DNA from: Acidovorax sp. CF316
GTDB lineage: Bacteria; Pseudomonadota; Gammaproteobacteria; Burkholderiales; Burkholderiaceae_C
Assembly (NCBI RefSeq): GCF_000276605.1
Contig: NZ_AKJX01000019.1
Location: forward strand, 1 to 59,707
Reading direction: 5' to 3'
Length of the DNA stretch: 59,707 nt
The notes under the pieces were generated by a model. That model worked only from the letters and a program-made list of their open reading frames with translations, did not search any database and was not told where the DNA came from. Position 1 is the first letter of the stretch. Every line of letters begins with the position of its first letter. This document shows positions 8,708-17,222 of this stretch, in pieces. The position numbers and the translations under genes are program-made.

Positions 8708-9613
8708 CTACAGCGCCAGCAGGCGCTGCACCAGGGCTGGCGAGGCCACCATCATGGGTGCGCGCAGTTCATTGCGCATCTCTCCGGCGTGCGCCAGCAT
8801 GGCCTTGAGCGGGGCGGGGTTGGGTTCGGCAAAGCAGGCCTCGATCCATGGTTGCAGGGCCTGCCATGCGCGGCGGGCCTGGGGCAGATCGCCCCCGCGC
8901 AGCAAGCCCACCAGTTCCACAAACTGCGCCGTCTGCCAGTGCGCGCAGGCAGAGATGGCGCCGGAGCCGCCCAGCGCCAGCGTGTTGAAGATTTGCGCGT
9001 CTTCACCGGTCATCACCTGGAGGCGGCCATCCGCGATCAGGGCCTGCGTCTTGGCAGAGCTGCCACCGCAGTCCTTGATGGCCTGGATGCGGGGGTGTGC
9101 CGCCAGTGCCAGCAGCGTCTCGGTGGTGAGCGTGGCGCCCGTGCGGTAGGGAATGTCGTAGAGGACCACAGGAACCGCGCTGGCGTCGGCGATGGCGCGG
9201 AACCAGTGCAGAAGGCCGTCTTGTGACGGGCGGATGTAGTGCGGTGCGGACACCAGCAGACCCGCCAGCGGGTAGCGCGCCAGGGCCTGCACCTGGTCGA
9301 GCACCTGGCCCTGGTGGTAGCCCGAGACACCCATCACCACGGGCAGGCCGCGAGCGGCTTCGAGCACGGTTTCCAGCACCTGCAACTGCTCCGCCTTGTC
9401 CAGGGCTGCGGCCTCGCCGGTGGAGCCGCAGGCGACGAAGCCGGAGACGCCTTCGGCGCGCAACCGGGCTGTCAGGGTGGCCAGGGCCGGGTGGTCCACC
9501 GCGCCGTCCTTGAGCGGCGTGACCAGGGCGATCCAAAGGCCGCTGAAGACAGGGTGGGCGGGGTGATTGGCTGCAGCAGGTACGGCAGCCGTGGCAATCG
9601 TCAGGGGGGACAT
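8708..9613 (-). CDS. dapA: 4-hydroxy-tetrahydrodipicolinate synthase (DapA family)
   Basis: TIM-barrel aldolase-type enzyme of 301 aa. By family it condenses pyruvate with aspartate semialdehyde, the first step of the lysine/diaminopimelate branch, drawing on the same substrate as hom. The Schiff-base lysine is Lys180 in IQAIKDCGG, the catalytic tyrosine is Tyr152 in YDIPYRTG, and the substrate loop is CGSTGE (62-67). About 20 extra residues precede the barrel. AAAGGA lies about 10 nt upstream of the ATG. Related pyruvate lyases of the same fold cannot be fully excluded. The 283-bp upstream region holds an unusual leader. Confidence 0.85.
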   Translation of the reverse strand: MSPLTIATAAVPAAANHPAHPVFSGLWIALVTPLKDGAVDHPALATLTARLRAEGVSGFVACGSTGEAAALDKAEQLQVLETVLEAARGLPVVMGVSGYHQGQVLDQVQALARYPLAGLLVSAPHYIRPSQDGLLHWFRAIADASAVPVVLYDIPYRTGATLTTETLLALAAHPRIQAIKDCGGSSAKTQALIADGRLQVMTGEDAQIFNTLALGGSGAISACAHWQTAQFVELVGLLRGGDLPQARRAWQALQPWIEACFAEPNPAPLKAMLAHAGEMRNELRAPMMVASPALVQRLLAL

Positions 9614-9700
9614 GCGAAAACATCCTTTCAGGTTCGACCAAGGAAGAACCGCCAGGCTGCGCGCGCGGAATACCGGGAGAGAAAGGAGAGAGGGGAAGAG

Positions 9701-9755
9701 GGAGCTGTCTTTCTGCCAGGGGTTCCGTCGCTCATCCGGACGGAACCACAGCTCC
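9701..9755 (-). promoter_or_regulatory. Structured leader element upstream of dapA (two coaxial stems)
   Basis: Read on the minus strand, an 8-bp outer stem (arms 9748-9755 and 9701-9708, GGAGCTGT with ACAGCTCC) runs without interruption on one side into a perfect 9-bp inner stem (9739-9747 with 9721-9729, GGTTCCGTC with GACGGAACC). The inner loop is 9 nt, and a 12-nt bulge (9709-9720) sits on the other side. It starts two bases after the stop of the small reading frame 9758-9847 and is followed by a pyrimidine-rich run. There is no U-tract, so it is not a classical terminator. A role in dapA mRNA control or as a small RNA is inferred. Confidence 0.55.
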
Positions 9756-9757
9756 GG

Positions 9758-9847
9758 TCAGATGAGCTCTGGTTTTTTGGCTTTGACCACGCAGTGCACG
9801 GCCACCGCATGTGCGGTGTTCAGTGCCAGGGTGCAGTGGGTGGTCAT
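9758..9847 (-). CDS. Possible leaderless 29-aa upstream peptide in the dapA leader
   Basis: The 29-codon frame encodes MTTHCTLALNTA, then a valine- and histidine-rich middle with a second HC pair, and ends KAKKPELI. A TATACT -10 box (9855-9860) lies exactly 7 nt before the ATG, so transcription would begin at or next to the A of the start codon, giving a leaderless message. No ribosome binding site precedes it. The stop codon abuts the hairpin element 9701-9755. No known family is recognised. It could be a regulatory leader peptide or an accidental frame in a small RNA gene. Confidence 0.4.
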   Translation of the reverse strand: MTTHCTLALNTAHAVAVHCVVKAKKPELI

Positions 9848-9854
9848 GGCGCGC

Positions 9855-9860
9855 AGTATA
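9855..9860 (-). promoter_or_regulatory. Candidate -10 box (TATACT) for the dapA leader transcript
   Basis: TATACT matches the sigma-70 -10 consensus at five of six positions. The best -35 candidate is TTGCAC with a 19-nt spacer, which is weak. The predicted start falls at the ATG of the 29-codon frame, 7 nt downstream. Confidence 0.45.
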
Positions 9861-9896
9861 GCGGCAAGAGCCGGAGCCCGTGCAAGGGCCTGCGCG

Positions 9897-10238
9897 TCAG
9901 CCTGCTTGCGGGGCGGGCTCGGCAGGAGGCAGCAGCTCGGGGCATTGCCAGACCAGCAACTCGGCCAGGCGCGTCACGATCCAGGTCGCCTCGGGCACGG
10001 ACACGCCCGATTCGCCCGTGCACAGCCCGGCATGGATGCGCCGCAGGATCTCGGTCTCGGAAGGCGCCTGCACGTGGTACAGCGTCTGCGCATGCTCCAC
10101 CAGGTGCCCGGCCAGGTCTTCGCACAACTCGTAGCGCGTGCGCACCACGCTGGCCGGCTCGCGCAGGCGCTGGCGGGCGTCGCTGTACACGGCCATGAAA
10201 GAAGGGGGAACGTGGATCTGGTTGTCGTCGTCGTGCAT
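9897..10238 (-). CDS. Small conserved protein of unknown function
   Basis: A 113-aa acidic, soluble protein starting MHDDDNQIHVPPSFMAVYSD, with RYELCEDLAGHLVEHAQTLYHV and a C-terminal helical part (EATWIVTRLAELLVWQCPELL). The N-terminal IHVPPSF and the YELCEDLA segment resemble a family of about 110 aa found in Comamonadaceae, sometimes labelled ATPase with chaperone activity, but no Walker motif is visible and that label is not supported. The ATG at 10238 was chosen because upstream codons in the frame belong to the acyltransferase gene read in another frame. The gap to the acyltransferase stop is 23 bp, so the two may be co-transcribed. Confidence 0.65.
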   Translation of the reverse strand: MHDDDNQIHVPPSFMAVYSDARQRLREPASVVRTRYELCEDLAGHLVEHAQTLYHVQAPSETEILRRIHAGLCTGESGVSVPEATWIVTRLAELLVWQCPELLPPAEPAPQAG

Positions 10239-10261
10239 GGCAGGGAGGCGGGAGAGAAGGG

Positions 10262-11389
10262 TCAGTTCGCCGTGGCGGCGGCAGTGCCGACACGCCGCGT
10301 GCTGCGAAAGCGCTTGCCGTACTCGATCATGGGCTGCTCCACGGTGTAGTACAGCACTGTGGCCAGCAGCAGGGCGGCCACCACGACCGCGAGGTGGGCA
10401 CCCGCGCCCGACCATTGCAGGTTGACATAGACCACGAGCATCACCTTGGCATGGACGAGGTACAGCGAGTACGAAATCTTGCCGATGTAGCGCACCAGCA
10501 CGTCCTTGATGGGCGGCAGCTTGAGCAGCAGGATGAACACGCAGGCCAGGCCCACGGCAGCCAGCGGCTGCGGCGCGAGGCCCACGACCACCTGCCACTG
10601 CGACCACAGCACGATCAGCAGCAGCGCCACGGGCCACAGGATGCTGCTGGGGATGCGCTTGAGCACCGCCTCGTACCGATAGATCACCGTGCCCATCACG
10701 AAGAAGTACAGGTAGCCCACGATGTTGGACTTGATCAGCGCATGCTGCAGCACGGGCGAGAACTCCAGGCCGAGGCGGCGTGCCTGGCCCAGGTACAGGA
10801 AGTCGAGCGCACCGGTGTTGGCCGTCTTGATCCAGACGACGGACAGCAGGGTGGACAGGGCCAGCACGCCCAGCCAGAAATGCCGCCAGCGCAGCCGGTG
10901 CGCCACCAGGGCCAGCACCGGCACGATGGCGTACCAGAACAGCTCCACCGTGAGCGTCCAGCCCACGTGCACGCGGTCGAAGTACAGGCTGCTGCGCACG
11001 GACAGCTGCTGCAGGTTCAGCAGGTTGAGCAGGAAATGCGGGTAGTCGCTGACCACCAGCTGCCGAAAGCCGGGGACCAGTGCCATCTCGACCAGCACGA
11101 TGCCCACCAGGGCCACCCAGTACACCGGGAAGATGCGAAAGAACCGGGCCTTGGCATAGTCGCCCAGGGAGTTGCGCTCGGCGCTCTGGATGATGAGGTA
11201 GCCCGAGATCAGGAAGAACAGCTGCACGCCGATGCCGCCGCCATCGGGGCCGAACAGCGGCACCGGGATGCCGGAGTAGGCCGCAAAGTGGTGCAACGCC
11301 ACCGAGAGGATGGCGCAGGCGCGCAGGACATCGATGTTGTTGTCGTGTTCTACCGATTGCAGGCGCTGCGTGATGTCTGAAAATTTCAT
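10262..11389 (-). CDS. Membrane acyltransferase of the acyltransferase-3 (OafA/YrhL) family
   Basis: Integral membrane protein of 375 aa with about ten hydrophobic segments. It begins with the family hallmark NNIDVLRACAILSVALHHFAAYSG (His in the first membrane segment) and continues with FFLISGYLIIQSAERN and RFFRIFPVYW. These enzymes transfer acetyl or other acyl groups to cell-surface sugars or lipids; the acceptor here is unknown. No polysaccharide genes are nearby. There is no ribosome binding site before the ATG: the upstream bases on the coding strand read ACCTCCTTTCC, complementary to a Shine-Dalgarno sequence rather than resembling one. Confidence 0.88.
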   Translation of the reverse strand: MKFSDITQRLQSVEHDNNIDVLRACAILSVALHHFAAYSGIPVPLFGPDGGGIGVQLFFLISGYLIIQSAERNSLGDYAKARFFRIFPVYWVALVGIVLVEMALVPGFRQLVVSDYPHFLLNLLNLQQLSVRSSLYFDRVHVGWTLTVELFWYAIVPVLALVAHRLRWRHFWLGVLALSTLLSVVWIKTANTGALDFLYLGQARRLGLEFSPVLQHALIKSNIVGYLYFFVMGTVIYRYEAVLKRIPSSILWPVALLLIVLWSQWQVVVGLAPQPLAAVGLACVFILLLKLPPIKDVLVRYIGKISYSLYLVHAKVMLVVYVNLQWSGAGAHLAVVVAALLLATVLYYTVEQPMIEYGKRFRSTRRVGTAAATAN

Positions 11390-11477
11390 GGAAAGGAGGT
11401 CGTTCCGCCCGTCCGGGACGGGTTGGCGACCCGGGGGAACGCCGTTGGAATCAAGGGTGGACGACAGGCCTGGCGGC

Positions 11478-11732
11478 TCAGTCGGGGGTGAACAGCCGCT
11501 CGAACTTCGCCCGGTCGGCGGCCAGCTCGAAGGTCACCACCTGGCCCATCTTCATGTCCGACAGCCGGCAGGCAGCGAACAGCGTGGTCTTGCCCGACAG
11601 GTCCATGCTGTCCAGGTCCACCAGGGCATAGGGGTAGGGCACGAACACCTCGTGCGTGAAGATATCCTTCGTGCGGTTGCGCGGCGAGGGGTAGAGCTTG
11701 TATTTTTCGGTGGTGATGGTTTGTGTGGCCAT
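11478..11732 (-). CDS. Hypothetical protein, 84 aa
   Basis: Unrecognised soluble protein starting MATQTITTEKYKLYPSPRNR, with EVFVPYPYALVDLDSMDLSG and ending ELAADRAKFERLFTPD. It contains no membrane segment, signal peptide or metal motif apart from a single cysteine. Codon use matches real genes of the region. The frame is open further upstream, but the ATG at 11732 is the last one before the divergent gene. It is transcribed in the same direction as the acyltransferase, 88 bp ahead of it. Function unknown. Confidence 0.55.
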   Translation of the reverse strand: MATQTITTEKYKLYPSPRNRTKDIFTHEVFVPYPYALVDLDSMDLSGKTTLFAACRLSDMKMGQVVTFELAADRAKFERLFTPD

Positions 11733-11795
11733 GGGGGGTACAGTTCTGCCGGATGCTACAGACAATCGACCTCTTTTTTCAGAAAAAACAGATCC

Positions 11796-12026
11796 ATGGC
11801 AAAACCCAAGAGTGAATGGCCCACGAAGGTACTGGCGTTGATCCAGTCCGGCAACCACCCGGCGGCCATTGCGCAGGTGAAAGTGGCCCCGACGGTGACC
11901 GACGTCACGCGTTTGCAGGCCCTGGTGGCCAAGCTGCCGCGCACGCCCGCACTCGTACAACTGGAAAAAGTGCTGGAAGAGGAGCGCGCCCTGCTGGCCG
12001 CCCCCCGCCTGCACCGCTCGCCATGA
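11796..12026 (+). CDS. Hypothetical protein, 76 aa, coupled to moaE
   Basis: Small basic protein (MAKPKSEWPTKVLALIQSGN, then AAIAQVKVAPTVTDVTRLQALVAKL and a charged helix QLEKVLEEERALLAAPRLHR). No known domain is recognised. Its stop TGA overlaps the moaE start as ATGA (12023-12026), so it is translationally coupled to moaE and probably belongs to the same transcript. It is divergent from the 84-aa gene, with a 63-bp spacer. The upstream frame is open, but the ATG at 11796 gives the compact product expected. Confidence 0.55.
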   Translation: MAKPKSEWPTKVLALIQSGNHPAAIAQVKVAPTVTDVTRLQALVAKLPRTPALVQLEKVLEEERALLAAPRLHRSP

Positions 12027-12514
12027 CGTCGCCCCAGGCATGCAGCGTCTCCATCCAGACGGAAGACTTCGATCTGTCCGCCGAGGTGGCTGCGCTGCGC
12101 CACGGAGACCGCCGCGTGGGCGCGGTGTGCGCCTTCGTGGGCACGGTGCGCGACCGCAACGATGGCGATGACGTGGCCTCCCTGGAACTGGAACATTACC
12201 CGGGCATGACCGAGAAGTCCATTGCCGCGATGGTCGATGCGGCCTTCGGGCGCTTCGAGCTCTTCGGCGTGCGCGTGATCCACCGGGTGGGGCTGCTGCA
12301 GCCGCTCGACCAGATCGTGCTGGTCGCGGTCACCAGCGCCCACCGGGGCCAGAGTTTCGAGGCCTGCGAGTTCCTGATGGACTACCTCAAGACCCAGGCG
12401 CCGTTCTGGAAGAAGGAGGTCACGCCGGCGGGCGCGCGCTGGGTCGATGCGCGCGTGAGCGACGACGCGGCCCTGGCCCGCTGGTGCATTGCTGCGGACA
12501 ACGTGGATATGTAA
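12023..12514 (+). CDS. moaE: Molybdopterin synthase catalytic subunit MoaE
   Basis: Catalytic subunit of 163 aa that, with MoaD thiocarboxylate, converts cyclic pyranopterin monophosphate to molybdopterin. Family motifs are GAVCAFVGTVRDRNDG, LELEHYPGMTEKSI, VRVIHRVGLL and the active-site lysine region KTQAPFWKKEVTP. The start at 12023 overlaps the preceding 76-aa gene by 4 nt; an earlier start in the same frame (11816) would run over that gene and is rejected. It is separated from moaD, with which it normally pairs, by four inverted genes. Confidence 0.94.
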   Translation: MTSPQACSVSIQTEDFDLSAEVAALRHGDRRVGAVCAFVGTVRDRNDGDDVASLELEHYPGMTEKSIAAMVDAAFGRFELFGVRVIHRVGLLQPLDQIVLVAVTSAHRGQSFEACEFLMDYLKTQAPFWKKEVTPAGARWVDARVSDDAALARWCIAADNVDM

Positions 12515-12613
12515 ATGTTGGTAATTTCGTGCGCTGTGCTGCGCTGCGCTGCAGAAGCGGGTGCGCAAGAGGGGGGAAAAGTGCCGCCGCAGGCCTGCCC
12601 ATCCCCCGGGATG

Positions 12614-12642
12614 CTTGAAATGGCCCCCGAAAGTCCCCATGT
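12614..12642 (+). promoter_or_regulatory. Sigma-32 (heat-shock) promoter of clpB
   Basis: The -35 element CTTGAAA (12614-12620) and the -10 element CCCCATGT (12635-12642), separated by 14 nt, match the RpoH consensus CTTGAAA-N(11-16)-CCCCATNT. The clpB ATG is 29 nt after the -10 box. A GGAGGA ribosome binding site is at 12655-12660. Confidence 0.92.
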
Positions 12643-12670
12643 GTGACGCAATTCGGAGGACATTTCATCC

Positions 12671-15280
<2,610 letters not shown>

Positions 15281-15288
15281 GGGGAAAA

Positions 15289-15311
15289 GGGTGGCCCTTT
15301 GGCGGCCACCC
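15289..15311 (+). other. Hairpin after clpB
   Basis: A perfect 8-bp stem GGGTGGCC/GGCCACCC (15289-15296 and 15304-15311) with a 7-nt loop begins 9 nt after the clpB stop. There is no U-tract; it is followed by the AAAGGAAAGG ribosome binding site of the next gene. It may protect the clpB 3' end or set the relative expression of the next gene. Confidence 0.5.
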
Positions 15312-15331
15312 GTTGAAAGGAAAGGTGTCGT

Positions 15332-15673
15332 TTGAACAATCTTGTTTCGGGTTTGCTGCGCTTGGCCGTGCGTGCCCTGGTGCTGGCCATGGGGCTGGTG
15401 GTGTTCCTGAGCCTGCTGGCCGCTGCGTTGGTACTGGGCCTGGTGTGGGCCGCGCGCGCGACCTGGGCACGGCTCACGGGCCGGCCCATGACCCCCTGGG
15501 TGATGCGGGTCGATCCGCGCACGGGATTCAGCGCTGCCATGCGCTCCCGGGCGCAATGGGGGGCTGCGCGCCAGCCCGATGCCGCCGCAGAACCGGCAGC
15601 GCCGTCGCGCCGTGGCGGGGTGCTGCCCAGCGCCGTGGAGGTGACCGACGTGGAGCCGCGCGAGCTGCGTTGA
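15332..15673 (+). CDS. Small membrane protein of unknown function, TTG start
   Basis: A 113-aa protein with one or two hydrophobic segments near the N-terminus (LAVRALVLAMGLVVFLSLLA, then ALVLGLVWAARATWARLTG) and a soluble, proline- and alanine-rich tail ending VEVTDVEPRELR. The start is a TTG at 15332, supported by AAAGGAAAGG six to seven bases upstream; no ATG fits. It follows clpB by 51 bp and could be read from the heat-shock promoter. No family is recognised. Confidence 0.65.
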   Translation: MNNLVSGLLRLAVRALVLAMGLVVFLSLLAAALVLGLVWAARATWARLTGRPMTPWVMRVDPRTGFSAAMRSRAQWGAARQPDAAAEPAAPSRRGGVLPSAVEVTDVEPRELR

Positions 15674-15773
15674 GGATGGGTCCCGGGGCGCCCGCAAGCG
15701 GTGGTCGGCAGCGCTCGGCATGCCCCTCTGGACGCGCCGGCATGGCCTGGAGGCAGGCGCAGGGGCCTCTATC

Positions 15774-17222
15774 ATGCGCTCCATGACACCAGCCGACATC
15801 CACGCCCTTTTTGAAACCCAGCGGCAGGCCAGCCGCATCCAGGTCGAGGTGCCTCTGCTCGTGCGCCGCGAGCGCCTGCTGCGCATGCGCAAGCTGCTCG
15901 ACGAAAACGGTGCCGTGCTGGCGGCGGCCGTGCAGGCCGATTTCGGCATGCGCTCGCCCCGCCTCACCGAGGTGGCGGATTTCTTCGTGCTGCGCACCCT
16001 GCTGTCGCACACCTTGAAGCACCTGGCGCGCTGGATGAAGCCGCGGAAGGTGCGCACGCCCATCTACCTTCAGCCTGCCTCCGCGCACATACAGCGCCAG
16101 CCGCTCGGGGTGGTGGGGGTGATCGCTCCGTGGAACTACCCCGTGCAATTGGCGCTTGCGCCGGCCATCACGGCGCTGGCTGCGGGCAACCGCGTGATGC
16201 TCAAGCCCAGCGAGCTCACACCCCACACGTCGGCCCAGCTGGCGCTGCTGGTGGCGCAGTTCTTTGCGCCCGAGGAGTTCTGTGTGGTGCAGGGCGATGC
16301 CAACCTGGCGGCGCTGTTTGCCTCGCTGCCGTTCGACCACCTGGTGTTCACCGGCTCGACGCCCGTGGGCCGCAAGGTGGCGCTGGCGGCCGCGCAGAAC
16401 CTCACGCCCACCACGCTGGAGCTCGGTGGCAAGTCGCCGTGCATCATCGACGGCCATTGCGACATGCAGGATGCGGCGCTCAAGATCGCCCATGGCAAGT
16501 TGCTCAATGCCGGGCAGACCTGCATCGCACCCGACTATGTGCTGGTGCCGCGCGGACGCGAGACCGAGTTTGCCAATGCCTACCGGGCTGCCGTGGCGCG
16601 CCTGTTCCCCACCATCGAGGGCAACCCCGACTACGCTTCGATCATCACGCCGCGCCACCACGCGCGCTTGCGCACCATGCTGCAGCAGGCCCAGACGCAG
16701 GGGGCCGAGGTGCAGCCCATCGATCCCGCGGCGGGCAAGCCCGTGGTGAATACGGTCGGCACGCTGGGCGATGGCGTGAGCCGCCAGATGCTGCCCACGC
16801 TGGTGTTCGGCGTCACCTCGGACATGCAGATCATGCAGGAGGAGATCTTCGGGCCCGTCCTGCCGGTCATCTCCTACGAGCGCCTGGACGATGCCGTGGC
16901 GCACATCAATGCGGGCCCGCGGCCGCTGGCGCTGTACTGGTTCGGCCAGAGCGAGGCGGTGCGCGACGATGTGCTGCGCCGCACCGTGAGCGGTGGCGTG
17001 ACCGTGAACGACACGCTGATGCACATCGCGCACGACAACCTGCCTTTTGGCGGCGTGGGGGACAGTGGCTGGGGGGCCTACCACGGGGAGCCGGGCTTCC
17101 TGCGCTTTTGCCACCAGAAGTCGGTGCTGGTGCAGTCGCGCTGGGCGATGGGCTCGCTGTTCTACCCGCCCTACGGCGCGCGCTTCGACCAGGTCATGGG
17201 GCTTCTTCGCCGCTGGCTGTAG
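15774..17222 (+). CDS. Coniferyl-aldehyde-dehydrogenase-like NAD(P)-dependent aldehyde dehydrogenase
   Basis: Aldehyde dehydrogenase of 482 aa resembling the coniferyl aldehyde dehydrogenase (CalB) group. Motifs: IAPWNYPVQLALAP (118-131), the FTGSTPVGR nucleotide loop, the general base Glu216 in LELGGKSP and the catalytic Cys250 in NAGQTCIAPDYV. It also carries EEIFGPVLPV and a C-terminal hydrophobic segment. Start 15774 is preferred over the ATG at 15783 because AGGGG lies 8 nt upstream. The 3' end overlaps the convergent histidine kinase gene by 29 bp. The true substrate may be another aromatic or fatty aldehyde. Confidence 0.85.
   Translation: MRSMTPADIHALFETQRQASRIQVEVPLLVRRERLLRMRKLLDENGAVLAAAVQADFGMRSPRLTEVADFFVLRTLLSHTLKHLARWMKPRKVRTPIYLQPASAHIQRQPLGVVGVIAPWNYPVQLALAPAITALAAGNRVMLKPSELTPHTSAQLALLVAQFFAPEEFCVVQGDANLAALFASLPFDHLVFTGSTPVGRKVALAAAQNLTPTTLELGGKSPCIIDGHCDMQDAALKIAHGKLLNAGQTCIAPDYVLVPRGRETEFANAYRAAVARLFPTIEGNPDYASIITPRHHARLRTMLQQAQTQGAEVQPIDPAAGKPVVNTVGTLGDGVSRQMLPTLVFGVTSDMQIMQEEIFGPVLPVISYERLDDAVAHINAGPRPLALYWFGQSEAVRDDVLRRTVSGGVTVNDTLMHIAHDNLPFGGVGDSGWGAYHGEPGFLRFCHQKSVLVQSRWAMGSLFYPPYGARFDQVMGLLRRWL

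Noticed and set aside
9614-9896. Lysine riboswitch upstream of dapA
   Set aside because: The conserved five-helix lysine-box architecture (about 175 nt) is not present; only the small two-stem element can be seen.
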